DNA of 64,000 bases from Flagellimonas myxillae (GCF_023502235.1 NZ_JAMFLY010000001.1:806001-870000), one strand, 5' to 3'. Shown: positions 15,496-25,189, numbered from the stretch's first letter. A program made the numbers and translations. Notes: generated by a model from the sequence alone, not told the origin.

Positions 15496-16188
15496 TTAAG
15501 AATATTTTTCGCCCCTTTTTTTAAAATGCTCCTGCAGGTTGAATGTAATGGCTTTCCCAGATTTTATCTCGGTGGGTTTCAAGACTAAAATCCTATCCAA
15601 ACGAAAGTCCCTATAGTCGTTCCGCAAACGACAATAAGCCACCATTACCCATCGGTTTTCAGTAAAGTACAGCCCTAAAGGGTCAACTTTTCGCTGGGTG
15701 CTCAACCCTTGCAGGTTGCGATATGAAATTTCAATCACCTCAAAAGAGGTAATGGCTTTTTGTACCTCCGCCAAATAAGAGGAGTTTTCATTTTTATTGA
15801 ATTGCCGTGCCGGACTTATCCGGCTTTCCAAAAGGGCTGCCTTATCCTTTTCGGAAGTTCGGAGCACAGCTTTGATCTTGGTAAGGGCGGAGCGGTAATT
15901 TTTCACCAAGGAAGTTTCCATGTTTTGAAGTACAAATTTTTCCGCGGTAACCAGGGCATTGGCCTCATCTTCTATAAAGGCAACTGGGGGTAGGCGATAT
16001 CCATCAACCATAAAGTACCCGATGCCCGCCTCCGAGCCTATGGGAACCCCTGCCTCCTGAAGTGTTTTCACATCTCGGTACACGGTTCGCAGACTTACAT
16101 CAAACTCGTCCGCAATTTCTTGGGCGGTTATGGTGCTTTTGGACTGCAGCTTGATCAATATGGAGGTAATGCGGGTGAGTCTGTTCAT
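15496..16188 (-). CDS. YafY-type HTH regulator with WYL domain
   Basis: 230 aa, ATG 16188. N-terminal HTH_11 (RLTRITSILIKLQSKSTITA, then DVSLRTVYRDVKTLQEAGVP) and a WYL domain at about residues 135-210 (IEISYRNLQGLSTQRKVDPL, NRWVMVAYCRLRNDYRDFRL). The WYL domain binds small or nucleic ligands in related regulators. Regulators of this form commonly control a neighbouring ABM- or glyoxalase-like gene, as the 108-aa gene downstream suggests. The gene lies between gnd and that gene. Confidence 0.92.
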   Translation of the reverse strand: MNRLTRITSILIKLQSKSTITAQEIADEFDVSLRTVYRDVKTLQEAGVPIGSEAGIGYFMVDGYRLPPVAFIEDEANALVTAEKFVLQNMETSLVKNYRSALTKIKAVLRTSEKDKAALLESRISPARQFNKNENSSYLAEVQKAITSFEVIEISYRNLQGLSTQRKVDPLGLYFTENRWVMVAYCRLRNDYRDFRLDRILVLKPTEIKSGKAITFNLQEHFKKRGEKYS

Positions 16189-16233
16189 AGGAATACAAAA
16201 AGGAAATCCTCCGGCATGTTTTTTACTTTAATT

Positions 16234-17643
16234 CTAATCCTCCCATTCCGTATGGAAAATTCCCTCTTGGTCCAGGCGTTCGTAGGTGTGGGAGCCAAAA
16301 TAGTCACGTTGCGCTTGAATAAGGTTCAAGGGCAATCTTCCACTGGTATACGCATCAAAATAAGTCAGCGCATTGGAAAGACCAGGAAGTGGAATACCAT
16401 TGGTAGCTCCGTAGGCCACCAACTCGCGGGCCGCGCCCACAGTTTCCTTCACCTTTGGCACAAATGATGGAGAGAGTAGGAGATTCCTAAGCCCGGCATC
16501 GGCTTGAAAGGCCTCGGTAATATCGGCCAACAATGCTGCGCGAATGATGCAACCAGCACGCCAGATTTTGGCAATTTCACCCAATTGAAGTTCATAGCCG
16601 TACTCGTTGGAGGCATCGGCCAATTGGTGCATTCCTTGCGCGTAGGTCATAATAAATGAGAAATAGAGCGCTTGTTCCGCTTTACCCACCAAAGAATCTT
16701 TGACCACCGACTCCGGAGTGGGTCGGTCGTAGATTTTATCGGCCTCCAAACGTTCGTTCTTTAAGGCTGAAATCTCCCGCATACTTACCGCAATATCTAT
16801 GGTGGGAACCGGAATTCCCAAGTCCATGGCATTCTGTGAGGTCCATTTTCCGGTTCCTTTTTGTTTGGCTTTATCCAGTATTTTATCCACCAAATGCCCG
16901 TCTCCCAAATCATCCTTTTGCGCAAAAATTTGAGAGGTGATTTCTACCAAAAAAGATTGCAGTCGTCCTGCATTCCAAGAAGCAAAGGTTTGGTGCAAGG
17001 TTTCATTGTCCAGGCCTCCGGCTTTTTTCAAAAGGTCATAGATTTCTGAAGTTAGCTGCATCAACCCATATTCAATGCCATTGTGGACCATTTTTACGTA
17101 ATTCCCCGCCGATTTTGGTCCTAAATAGGCCACACAGGGCTCGCCTTTGTATTTTGCAGAGACCGCTTCAAAAACAGGTTTTACATATTGATAGGCTTCC
17201 CGGGACCCGCCTGGCATGATGCTAGGTCCTTTTCTGGCTCCTTTCGCGCCCCCGGAAACCCCGGCCCCAAAAAAGTTTATGCCTTTTTCTTTGAGATAGG
17301 CCTCCCGTCTGTCCGTATCCGTAAAAAATGAATTTCCACCATCAATGATAATGTCACCTTGGTCCAAATGGGGCAGTAGGCTTTCAATTACAATGTCCAC
17401 CACTTTTCCCGCAGGAACCAAAAGCATAATTTTTCTAGGGGTACTTAGTGCGGCAACAAAGGTTTTGGCATCTGTACTGGCATTTACTTTGGAAGTATCT
17501 CCTCCTTCAGAAATTAGGGCGTTTACCTTTTCTTCATCCAGGTCATTGCCATAAGCCGTAAAACCATTGTCTGCTACGTTCAGGATAAAATTCCTTCCCA
17601 TCACTCCAAGCCCCACGAGGCCAAAATCGTATGTGTCCGCCAT
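16234..17643 (-). CDS. gnd: 6-phosphogluconate dehydrogenase, decarboxylating
   Basis: 469 aa, ATG 17643, full family length. It oxidises 6-phosphogluconate to ribulose-5-phosphate and CO2 with NADP. Sequence marks: the Rossmann motif GLVGLGVMGRNFILN (about residues 8-22), GAGVSGGAKGARKGPSIMPG for substrate binding, the catalytic-Lys region YVKMVHNGIEYG (about 185-196) and the C-terminal domain AQRDYFGSHTYERLD. It is divergent from zwf across 187 bases, so the two arms of the oxidative pentose phosphate pathway share a control region. Confidence 0.97.
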   Translation of the reverse strand: MADTYDFGLVGLGVMGRNFILNVADNGFTAYGNDLDEEKVNALISEGGDTSKVNASTDAKTFVAALSTPRKIMLLVPAGKVVDIVIESLLPHLDQGDIIIDGGNSFFTDTDRREAYLKEKGINFFGAGVSGGAKGARKGPSIMPGGSREAYQYVKPVFEAVSAKYKGEPCVAYLGPKSAGNYVKMVHNGIEYGLMQLTSEIYDLLKKAGGLDNETLHQTFASWNAGRLQSFLVEITSQIFAQKDDLGDGHLVDKILDKAKQKGTGKWTSQNAMDLGIPVPTIDIAVSMREISALKNERLEADKIYDRPTPESVVKDSLVGKAEQALYFSFIMTYAQGMHQLADASNEYGYELQLGEIAKIWRAGCIIRAALLADITEAFQADAGLRNLLLSPSFVPKVKETVGAARELVAYGATNGIPLPGLSNALTYFDAYTSGRLPLNLIQAQRDYFGSHTYERLDQEGIFHTEWED

Positions 17644-17796
17644 TTTTTCTTTCTTTTTTGATGTCTTTTGTTATGTCAACAGCAAGTAAGTTGACTCTCC
17701 AATTACGAACCTAAAATAAACGTTATATTCGTCATGCTCAAAAATAAATGGTCAGCTAAAACATTTTTATGGAATCGTTATTTTACGGCCATTTTA

Positions 17797-17823
17797 TTGT
17801 AAAAAGAAGGGCGATTACATTTG
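17797..17823 (+). promoter_or_regulatory. Promoter of zwf, abutting the start codon
   Basis: TACATTTG at 17816-17823 is an exact TAnnTTTG -7 element, with TTG at 17797-17799 and a 16-base spacer. The zwf ATG is at 17831, only 7 bases after the element, so transcription would begin at or next to the start codon (predicted leaderless mRNA). Confidence 0.6.
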
Positions 17824-17830
17824 TGATACC

Positions 17831-19363
17831 ATGAAAAAGACAGAAAATCAAATTCTTGTGATCTTCGGGGCTTCGGGAGACCTAACCGCCAGAAAGCTGG
17901 TGCCGGCCCTTTTCAATTTATATGTCGCCCAACAATTGCCCAAAAACTTTGTGGTCCTAGGGGCTAGTAGAAGTGACATGTCGGATGAGGATTTTAGAAA
18001 AAAGGTTGTTTACGAAAGCCCTTATTTAAAGGAGAAATTGGAGGATTTGAAGGAGAACTACATTCAAGGGTTTGCGAACCGCTTCTTTTATGAGGACCTT
18101 GGTGCCACCTACGATACAGACTATGCCAACCTTAGGAAAAGGGTAGAGGCCTTGAAGGCCGAATATGACACTTCCGGAAATATTATTTATTATCTGTCTA
18201 CACCACCTACCTTATATGAGACCATTGCCCACCGTTTGGCGGAAGCCGGAATGAGCACCCAAAACAATGGTTGGAAAAGACTGATTGTGGAAAAACCTTT
18301 TGGATACAGCTTGGAAACCGCCAAAAAACTGAACGAAGGGTTGCACCAATATTTTACCGAACCACAGATTTATAGGATTGACCATTATTTGGGAAAGGAG
18401 ACCGTACAGAATTTGTTGGTCACCCGATTTTCCAACAGCATTTTTGAGCCGCTCTGGAACAGGAACTATATCCATCATGTGGAAATAACCAATGCAGAAA
18501 GTGTTGGGGTGGAAAAGAGAGGGGGTTATTATGATAAATCCGGGGCCTTACGCGATATGTTCCAAAACCATCTTTTGCAGATAGTATCCTTGGTGGTAAT
18601 GGAACCTCCTATCGGGGACCAACCCGAAGAAATCCGGAACGAGAAGGTAAAGGCGTTAAAATCCCTTCGCATTATGCGGGATGAAAAAACGCTTTGGGAC
18701 AATACCATTAGGGCGCAGTATGTGGCTTCCGAGATCAATGGTGAAAAAGTGAAGGGATATCGGGAAGAGGACGGTGTTGATCCCGATTCCACCACCGAAA
18801 CCTATGCTGCGATAAAATTCTATGTGGACAATTGGCGTTGGCAGGGGGTTCCCTTTTATGTGCGGACCGCCAAACGTATGCCTACCAAGGTAACAGAAGT
18901 GGTCATACACTTTAAAACGCCACATCATCAAATTTTTCAGGATTCCGGGGTAAACAGTAAGGATAACAAGTTGATTATTCGCATTCAGCCGGACGAAGGA
19001 ATTCTGATGAAATTTGGGGTTAAAGTCCCCGGGCAGGGCTTTAAAGTAGAGCGTGCCAACTTGGATTTTTACTATTCCAGTTTGGCTCAAACCTATGTGA
19101 TGGAAGCATACGAACGCCTTTTGTTGGATGCCATGCAGGGAGACGCCACTTTATATGCACGAGCTGATGAAGTGGAGGCGGCCTGGGAGTTTGTAGACCC
19201 AATTTTGGATTATTGGAAAAATGGGAAGGATGTACGGATGTATGGATATGCGGCTGGCGTTTGGGGCCCTGAAAACTCGGATGAGCTTATTGACGAATTG
19301 GGTTTTTGGCGGAATCCAGGAGAGAATTTGGCGGATGACCCCGGGTATTGTGTGATTTGCTAG
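17831..19363 (+). CDS. zwf: Glucose-6-phosphate 1-dehydrogenase
   Basis: 510 aa. First step of the oxidative pentose phosphate pathway, giving NADPH and 6-phosphogluconolactone. Marks: GASGDLTARKLVPALF (coenzyme loop, about residues 14-29), the active-site motif RIDHYLGKETVQN (about residues 182-194), EKPFGYSLETA, and the Dehyd_C domain with VRTAKRMPTK. The end NPGENLADDPGYCVIC is unusual in having a Cys-Val-Ile-Cys tail. pgl follows 153 bases downstream on the same strand. A -7 element lies 7 bases before the ATG. Confidence 0.98.
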   Translation: MKKTENQILVIFGASGDLTARKLVPALFNLYVAQQLPKNFVVLGASRSDMSDEDFRKKVVYESPYLKEKLEDLKENYIQGFANRFFYEDLGATYDTDYANLRKRVEALKAEYDTSGNIIYYLSTPPTLYETIAHRLAEAGMSTQNNGWKRLIVEKPFGYSLETAKKLNEGLHQYFTEPQIYRIDHYLGKETVQNLLVTRFSNSIFEPLWNRNYIHHVEITNAESVGVEKRGGYYDKSGALRDMFQNHLLQIVSLVVMEPPIGDQPEEIRNEKVKALKSLRIMRDEKTLWDNTIRAQYVASEINGEKVKGYREEDGVDPDSTTETYAAIKFYVDNWRWQGVPFYVRTAKRMPTKVTEVVIHFKTPHHQIFQDSGVNSKDNKLIIRIQPDEGILMKFGVKVPGQGFKVERANLDFYYSSLAQTYVMEAYERLLLDAMQGDATLYARADEVEAAWEFVDPILDYWKNGKDVRMYGYAAGVWGPENSDELIDELGFWRNPGENLADDPGYCVIC

Positions 19364-19516
19364 TGTCAATGAACAATGAACAATTAATAATTGACAGTTG
19401 ACAATTGTTTGTGCGAGCGCAGTCAACAACAAACTAAGCTATATAGTAGAACAGAGACAAAAGACTTGAGATAACAGTCCATTTTGGAATTTGGAGTTTG
19501 GAATTTTTGAAAAATT

Positions 19517-20230
19517 ATGGAGTTAAAAATATATAAGGACAAACAGGAAGTAGCTGAACAGTTTTCAACCTATTTCGCTGAATTGGTGAGGGATAAAAAA
19601 GAAGTTCATGTGGCATTGTCAGGTGGTAGTACACCCAAAATTGTCTTTGAAGTTTTGGCTTCCGATTATGGGGACAAAATCGACTGGAGCAACATCCATT
19701 TTTATTGGGGGGACGAACGCTGTGTACCACCCACGGATGATCAAAGCAATTACAAAATGACTGTGGAGCACCTATTTTCCAAAATAAAGGTTCCCCAAGA
19801 GAACATACATCGGGTTTTGGGGGAGAACGACCCAACACCTGAGGCTATGCGGTATGCCAACTTGTTGGAAATCAATTTGGATAGGGTGGAAGGAGTTCCC
19901 CAATTCGATTTGGTGATTTTGGGTATGGGAGATGATGGACACACAGCTTCCATATTTCCTCATGAAATCGAACTATGGGATGCGGAAGATCATTGCGTAG
20001 TGGCGACCCATCCCGATTCTGGGCAACAAAGGGTATCCATCAATGGCAAGGTAATCAACACCGCTAAGGAAGTGGCTTTCTTGGTCACCGGTCAAGGAAA
20101 GGCGGAAAAAGTCCAGACCATTATTGGAGAATCCGAAGGATTCAAAGCCTACCCGGCGGCCTTGGTCAATCCGATTTCAGGGAGTTTGACCTGGTTTTTG
20201 GATAACGAAGCTGCCTCGCTTATTAGCTAA
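19517..20230 (+). CDS. pgl: 6-phosphogluconolactonase (DevB type)
   Basis: 237 aa, ATG 19517. Hydrolyses 6-phosphogluconolactone, the step between Zwf and Gnd. DevB-type marks: HVALSGGSTPKIVFEVL, WSNIHFYWGDERCVPPTDDQSNY (in two parts WGDERCVPP and SNYKM), LVILGMGDDGHTASIFP and VAFLVTGQGKA. It converges on the thioesterase gene with stop codons overlapping by 8 bp. The 153 bases upstream contain low-information repeats of the AATTTGGAGTTTGGAATT kind and no clear promoter. Confidence 0.96.
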   Translation: MELKIYKDKQEVAEQFSTYFAELVRDKKEVHVALSGGSTPKIVFEVLASDYGDKIDWSNIHFYWGDERCVPPTDDQSNYKMTVEHLFSKIKVPQENIHRVLGENDPTPEAMRYANLLEINLDRVEGVPQFDLVILGMGDDGHTASIFPHEIELWDAEDHCVVATHPDSGQQRVSINGKVINTAKEVAFLVTGQGKAEKVQTIIGESEGFKAYPAALVNPISGSLTWFLDNEAASLIS

Positions 20231-20768
20231 TCTCTATTTGTACATTTTCTCCTTCTAATAAGTGTAGGTATTCCTTGGGTACAAACTTTTTAGGACTGTA
20301 TTTGGTGTCCCTGTCATAGGCAGAAGATTTCCGTTCTATACTTCTTGCAAAACGGCGCAATCCATTTTTATCCTCGACGATTAAGCCTGGAACTGGAATA
20401 TTTTTCCCATCGTTGTCCTTTGCAACCATGGTAAAGTAGGAGGAATTGCAATGTTTGGTTGTTCCGTTTTTCACATTTTCAGCTTCTACCCGTACCCCGA
20501 CCACCATGGAAGTTCGGCCTGTGTAATTTACACTAGCCTTGAGGGTTACCAACTCACCTACTTCTATCGGATTAAGGAAGTTCACCCGATTGACAGAAGC
20601 GGTGACACAATAGGCCTGTGAATGTTTAGAAGCGCAGGCAAAAGCAATTTGGTCCATAAGATTAAGAATATGTCCGCCATGAACCTTGCCTCCAAAATTG
20701 GAATGGGAGGGTAGCATCAATTCGGTGATGGAAACCCTTGATTCCTTTACGGTTTTGTACTTTTTCAT
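20223..20768 (-). CDS. Acyl-CoA thioesterase (YciA-like hotdog)
   Basis: 181 aa, ATG 20768. A hotdog fold with ESRVSITELMLPSHSNFGGKVHGGHILNL, including the conserved GGxHGGxxL substrate loop, AYCVTASVNRVNFLNPIEVGELV and SMVVGVRVEAEN. It hydrolyses medium- and long-chain acyl-CoA in the cytoplasm. The C-terminal 40 residues (RRFARSIERKSSAYDR) extend beyond the minimal YciA form. The gene lies 27 bases downstream of rmuC in the same direction. Confidence 0.9.
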   Translation of the reverse strand: MKKYKTVKESRVSITELMLPSHSNFGGKVHGGHILNLMDQIAFACASKHSQAYCVTASVNRVNFLNPIEVGELVTLKASVNYTGRTSMVVGVRVEAENVKNGTTKHCNSSYFTMVAKDNDGKNIPVPGLIVEDKNGLRRFARSIERKSSAYDRDTKYSPKKFVPKEYLHLLEGENVQIEIS

Positions 20769-20795
20769 AACAATAGGTGTTACATGGATATTGAC

Positions 20796-22139
20796 CTAGA
20801 GCTCCAGTTTTGGTTCTTGATAGTCATCTTCCTCAGCCCGTTTTAAGATGGGTTCGGGAATGGATTTTTTGGCTTTGGCCCCCATTTTCTTGAGCTTTTC
20901 AATACTGGTCACGATATTTCCCCGGCCTTCCACCAGTTTGTTCATTGCACCACGGTATTCATTCTTTGCTTCATCCATTTTTTTGCCCACCTTGGTCAGA
21001 TCGGTCACAAAGCCTTCAAACTTATCATAAAGCGCCCCGGCCTGCCGGGCAATTTCGATGGCGTTTTTCTGTTGTTTTTCGTTGCTCCACATGGTATCGA
21101 TGGTCCTCAAGGTAGCCAGTAGGGTAGAAGGGGTGACAATCACAATGTTTTGTTCAAACGCCTTGTTGTACAGGGAACTATCCTCATTTATGGCCACTGC
21201 AAAGGCAGGTTCAATAGGAACGAACAACAACACAAAATCCGGGCTTTCCATTTCATAAAGGTCTTCATACTTTTTGGCAGAAAGCTGCTCTACATGTTTT
21301 CGTAGGGAGTTGATGTGATCTTTTAAATGCTTCTCCTTGTCCGCTTCGTCAGCATTGGTGTAGCGCTCATAATCCGTGAGGGAAACTTTGGAGTCCACCA
21401 CCATTTTTTTGCCATCGGGAAGGTGTATGATCACATCGGGCATGACCCGGGAGCCGTCTTCCCTGGTAAAGCTTTGCTGCACACTGTATTCCCGATCTTT
21501 TTCCAGGCCCGATTTTTCCAAAACCCGTTCCAATACCAGTTCCCCCCAATTGCCCTGCATTTTGCTATCGCCTTTTAGCGCCTTGGTCAGGTTTTCCGCC
21601 TCCTGTGTGATTTTAAGATTTTGATTTTGAAGATGGAGCAATTGTTCCTTTAAAGCAGAATGTATGCTGATATTCTCTTTTTGGGTAGCCTCTACCTTTT
21701 TTTCGAACAACTGGATTTTTTCCTGGAGGGGATGCAATATCTGCTTGATGTTTTTTTGATTCTGCTCTGTGAACTTTGTGCTTTTTTCATCCAGGATTTT
21801 GTTGGCCAAATTCTCAAACTCCTTGGTGAATTTTGCTTGAAGCTTTTCAACTTCCTCCTTTTGTTCGGTATTGATTCGCTGCAGGTTTTCCAAATCTGCC
21901 TGGTAACGCACTATCTGATTGCCCTGTTGCTCTTTTTCATGTTGTAGTTGTCGTTTATCCTCATCCACCGTCAGTAATTTCTCGTTCATAGAACGAAGAT
22001 TGGCATTGAGCTGCTGTTCCCTTTCCTGCCAAACGCCCTCGTTGGATTTGGTTTTCAATCTTTGGATATACATCCCCAAGAATAACCCTAAACCGGCGGT
22101 CAAAATCCCAACAATTACATAAACCAATTCGCTGCTCAT
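20796..22139 (-). CDS. rmuC: DNA recombination protein RmuC
   Basis: 447 aa, ATG 22139. An N-terminal membrane helix (residues 3-24, ELVYVIVGILTAGLGLFLGMY) is followed by a long coiled coil (about 30-190) and the RmuC nuclease-like domain (about 200-390: MQGNWGELVLERVLEKSGL, GSRVMPDVIIHLPDGKKMVV, DSKVSLTDYERY). RmuC is a PD-(D/E)xK-related protein that limits inversions and is implicated in defence-related DNA handling. The D...DSK catalytic arrangement appears intact. Confidence 0.95.
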   Translation of the reverse strand: MSSELVYVIVGILTAGLGLFLGMYIQRLKTKSNEGVWQEREQQLNANLRSMNEKLLTVDEDKRQLQHEKEQQGNQIVRYQADLENLQRINTEQKEEVEKLQAKFTKEFENLANKILDEKSTKFTEQNQKNIKQILHPLQEKIQLFEKKVEATQKENISIHSALKEQLLHLQNQNLKITQEAENLTKALKGDSKMQGNWGELVLERVLEKSGLEKDREYSVQQSFTREDGSRVMPDVIIHLPDGKKMVVDSKVSLTDYERYTNADEADKEKHLKDHINSLRKHVEQLSAKKYEDLYEMESPDFVLLFVPIEPAFAVAINEDSSLYNKAFEQNIVIVTPSTLLATLRTIDTMWSNEKQQKNAIEIARQAGALYDKFEGFVTDLTKVGKKMDEAKNEYRGAMNKLVEGRGNIVTSIEKLKKMGAKAKKSIPEPILKRAEEDDYQEPKLEL

Positions 22140-22186
22140 GGAATAAAAATCTTCGGATAAAGATACAGGAGGAATGTTAAAGTAAC

Positions 22187-22966
22187 CTACTTTTTCACCT
22201 TAAATGAACCCGTCTTTTCATCAAATTCGACCATTTCTGATGGGAAGAGGTGTTCAAAGTGTTTTTGCTGGATAAGTTCTTCTGGAGTTCCAAAAGGATT
22301 TTCCCTTCCATCCAAAATCAGGATTTTATCGCATAGCTGTATGGCCAAATCAATTTCGTGGGTGGTGAACAGGATGGTCTTTTTGTTTTGATGGGCCAAT
22401 TGCTGCATCATTTTAAGAATTTGCACCTTGTGATAAAGATCTAAATGGGTAGTGGGTTCGTCCAATACTATAATCGGAGTGTCCTGTGCCATAGCCCTTG
22501 CTATAAACACGCGTTGCAACTGTCCATCACTGAGTTCGTGGCATTTTTGATGACGCAGTTCCTCGAGCAAAAAAGCTTTGAGACTGTCTTGAACAAGGAT
22601 TTTGTCCGACGGGGTCAAACTTCCTACCCAATTGGTATAGGGTTGCCTTCCCAAGGCGATTAATTCTTGGACCCGAAGATTTTTGGATGCTGGTTGTTCC
22701 GTTAGGACTACGCTGAGGATTTTGGCCAATTGAGCGGCTGTTGGGCTTTCTAAAGGATGGTCCATCATAAAGATGTTCCCCGATATTTTGGACTGCAACC
22801 TGCAAAGGGTTCGGAGTAAGGTTGATTTCCCCGCACCGTTCACCCCAATTACGGCACATAGTTCACCCTCCGCTAAGGAAAAATCAATCTTGGAAGCCAC
22901 TACTTTGGTGCCATATCCAATGGATAGTCCCTGAACCCAAACGCTATGTTTTTTGTCGTGTGCCAT
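22187..22966 (-). CDS. btuD: Cobalamin-type ABC transporter ATP-binding protein (BtuD-like)
   Basis: 259 aa from ATG 22966; this ATG shares its A with the upstream permease stop (TAATG). The longer frame from TTG 23002 is rejected. Walker A GVNGAGKSTLLRTLC, Q-loop, signature HELSDGQLQRVFIARAMAQD (LSDGQ), Walker B IIVLDEPTTHLDL and H-loop TTHEIDLA define a FecE/BtuD-class ATPase. With the permease and the BtuF-like lipoprotein it forms a three-gene uptake operon. Cobalamin is inferred from the BtuB-like gene and cobalamin riboswitch 2.5 kb away; siderophore or heme cannot be excluded from this gene alone. Confidence 0.9.
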   Translation of the reverse strand: MAHDKKHSVWVQGLSIGYGTKVVASKIDFSLAEGELCAVIGVNGAGKSTLLRTLCRLQSKISGNIFMMDHPLESPTAAQLAKILSVVLTEQPASKNLRVQELIALGRQPYTNWVGSLTPSDKILVQDSLKAFLLEELRHQKCHELSDGQLQRVFIARAMAQDTPIIVLDEPTTHLDLYHKVQILKMMQQLAHQNKKTILFTTHEIDLAIQLCDKILILDGRENPFGTPEELIQQKHFEHLFPSEMVEFDEKTGSFKVKK

Positions 22967-23997
22967 TAGAACAACATTTTTCGTTTTCTGACCAAAAGCC
23001 AAATAACCATGGGACCTCCCACAAGAGAGGTGATGGCATTGATAGGCAAAACGCTGGCCGAATTGGGCAATTGGGCAATCAAATCGCAGAGCAGCATTAA
23101 AATGGCACCATACAGAAAAACAGCCGGAATCAATACCCGGTGTTCCATGGTGTCAAAAATTTGTCGGGTGAGGTGGGGAACCGCGAGTCCCACAAAGGCA
23201 ATGGGTCCGGCGAAGGAGGTAATCCCCCCGGCTAGAATTCCTGTTGCTGTGATGATCAGCAATCGGGATTTTTTAATGGAGATGCCAAGGCTACGGGCAT
23301 AATTATCACCTAATAAAAAGGCATTGAGCTGCTTCATGCTTAAAATGCTTAAAACAAGCCCTATCCCCACAATTGAACCAAGCAGGGCCACCTGGTTACC
23401 GGATAGATTTCCAATGCTTCCAAATGACCAGAAGATAAACCGTTGTAAGTTTTCGGCACTGGTGAAGTATGCCATAACGCTGACCAAGGCGGAAGTTATA
23501 CTTCCGAACATCAACCCAATGATCAAAAGGGCCATAGTGTCCTTAATGCGGTTGGCCACCAACATGACAACAAGGAGCACCAAAAAACTACCAATGCTGG
23601 CCGCAATGGCCACGGAAATATCGTTCACAAAGCCAAGAATGGACATTCCGGGCAAGAGGGCAAATCCCATGAGCAGCAAGGCTGCCCCCAAACTGGCCCC
23701 TGAACTAATACCCAAGACGAAGGGTCCGGCCAACGGATTTCGAAAGAGGGTCTGCATCAACAAGCCACTCAATGAGAGCCCACCACCGACCAGAATTGCG
23801 GTAAGGGCTTTCGGGATTCTAAAATTCCAAATTATATAGTTCCATGATTCCACTTCCAGGGAACCGCCGGATAGTGCGGATATTATGCTGGAAAAGGGAA
23901 TGGTCACCGAGCCGGAACTAATATTGAGCAACAAGGAGAGCAGCAAGGCCACGCCGAGCAATAAAAACGAAAAGGTATATGATCGCGATTGGCCCAT
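22966..23997 (-). CDS. btuC: FecCD/BtuC-type ABC permease
   Basis: 343 aa, ATG 23997, directly after the stop of the BtuF-like gene. About ten helices, with GLSLSGLLMQTLFRNPLAGP, GISSGASLGAAL and FAGPIAFVGLAVPHLTRQI, the classic FecCD signature regions. The protein is the channel of a periplasmic-binding-protein-dependent importer. Gene order binding protein, permease, ATPase, with no gaps, indicates one transcript. Cobalamin specificity is inferred from the locus. Confidence 0.92.
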   Translation of the reverse strand: MGQSRSYTFSFLLLGVALLLSLLLNISSGSVTIPFSSIISALSGGSLEVESWNYIIWNFRIPKALTAILVGGGLSLSGLLMQTLFRNPLAGPFVLGISSGASLGAALLLMGFALLPGMSILGFVNDISVAIAASIGSFLVLLVVMLVANRIKDTMALLIIGLMFGSITSALVSVMAYFTSAENLQRFIFWSFGSIGNLSGNQVALLGSIVGIGLVLSILSMKQLNAFLLGDNYARSLGISIKKSRLLIITATGILAGGITSFAGPIAFVGLAVPHLTRQIFDTMEHRVLIPAVFLYGAILMLLCDLIAQLPNSASVLPINAITSLVGGPMVIWLLVRKRKMLF

Positions 23998-25155
23998 TTA
24001 CTGTAAAGGCATAAAAAATACCGGTTCATGATTGGATATGAGTCCTGGATGCAAAATAGAAATCAGGTCTTTGAGCACCAAATCTGGGCGTTGGGGAGCC
24101 AATTCATAAAATAACAATCCTCCAGTTTCTCCCTTCTTGATGGCATTCGAAAAAACCTTTCGGGTAGAAAAAGCATTGAACTGGGGATAATGGGAATTGG
24201 CCTCTACCAACTCTTCATAAGTGGCATGGAGGGAAGGGTTGAACCAAAAATCGGCCTGGGAGCCTTTTTCCAATACCGCTTCGAGACTGAGACCAATACT
24301 GCCACTGGCTTCGGTTTCCGCCCAAAGATAATCGGCATTGGCATCCTGAAGAAACTTCGCCATCCAACTGTTTCCGCCGGCTACATACCATACATCCTTG
24401 TACAATCCCCCAGTTAGTACAGAAGGTTTTGTTTCCGCATTTTTTGCCAAATCCTTTGCTGTCCGGTAATCAGTTTCAATTTGTTTAAAAATACTATCGG
24501 CCATTGCTTCCTTGTGGAAAAAAGGAGCAAAAAACTTGACCCACTCGGCTTTTCCCAAGGGAGTAGGTTCCGTCCAATCGCCATTGTAGACAATTGGCAC
24601 TCCGGATTTTCTTATAGTTTCATAGGCCTTGTTGGTACTGTTGATACCAAAGCCTACCACCACTTCCGGATTGAGCTCCAGTAATATTTCGGTATTGATG
24701 TTCTCATTGGTTCCCAATTCCGTGATTTTCCCATTGGAAATCCGTTTTCTAGCTGCCGGGGATGAAATCAAATCCGTGCTTGGAAAACCAACTATAGCAT
24801 CTAGGGCATCCAAAGCCTCCAGGGAAGCGATGTGGGTTGTTGAAGTAATGACCATGCGTTCCACAGGAGTGGCTACAATGGCATCGTAGGTGTCCGCAGG
24901 AAGGGTGATCATCGGTAATTTTTCCTTGGGGACAAGGGCATAAGTAAAGGTTGTTTCAGAACCGGGCCAAGCAGAGCTAACGGCAATTTCGGTATAATCG
25001 CCCATTGGTTGAACCGTAAAACCTGAGGCTCGCTGAATCGTGGAAACATCTTTTTCGGAGGTGGTTGATACAGGTTTCTTCATTTCCAGGCAACCCGAAA
25101 GTGAAACCATAAAAAACAAGCTAAAACCGATGAGCCAATTGTGCTTAAATCCCAT
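23998..25155 (-). CDS. btuF: BtuF-like substrate-binding lipoprotein
   Basis: 385 aa from ATG 25155, chosen because it gives a lipoprotein signal (MGFKHNWLIGFSLFFMVSLSGC) and a promoter ends just before it; a longer frame starts at 25209. Binding-protein domain of the Fe3+/B12 family from about residue 85: VERMVITSTTHIASLEALDA, LLELNPEVVVGFGINS, then a lobe-joining helix and GGLLFYELAPQRPDLVLKDL. It delivers the ligand to the permease. First gene of the minus-strand operon. It has its own promoter and no riboswitch. Confidence 0.88.
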   Translation of the reverse strand: MGFKHNWLIGFSLFFMVSLSGCLEMKKPVSTTSEKDVSTIQRASGFTVQPMGDYTEIAVSSAWPGSETTFTYALVPKEKLPMITLPADTYDAIVATPVERMVITSTTHIASLEALDALDAIVGFPSTDLISSPAARKRISNGKITELGTNENINTEILLELNPEVVVGFGINSTNKAYETIRKSGVPIVYNGDWTEPTPLGKAEWVKFFAPFFHKEAMADSIFKQIETDYRTAKDLAKNAETKPSVLTGGLYKDVWYVAGGNSWMAKFLQDANADYLWAETEASGSIGLSLEAVLEKGSQADFWFNPSLHATYEELVEANSHYPQFNAFSTRKVFSNAIKKGETGGLLFYELAPQRPDLVLKDLISILHPGLISNHEPVFFMPLQ

Positions 25156-25160
25156 GCCGT

Positions 25161-25189
25161 CAAAAGTAAGATTATTTAACATTTTCAAA
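25161..25189 (-). promoter_or_regulatory. Promoter of btuF-btuC-btuD, abutting the start codon
   Basis: On the minus strand TTTG (25189-25186), a 17-base spacer and TACTTTTG (25168-25161) form a near-ideal Bacteroidetes promoter. The ATG is at 25155, only 5 bases past the -7 element, so a leaderless or nearly leaderless mRNA is expected. Confidence 0.65.

Noticed and set aside
19364..19516. Possible gene or RNA between zwf and pgl
   Set aside because: Only low-information repeats of the AATTTGGAGTTTGGAATT and AACAATTAATAATTG kind; no start, fold or promoter was found.
22967..23002. Longer N-terminus for the BtuD-like ATPase from a TTG at 23002
   Set aside because: The extra 12 residues lie in the overlapping permease gene, and the ATG at 22966 is ideally placed (TAATG) after the permease stop.
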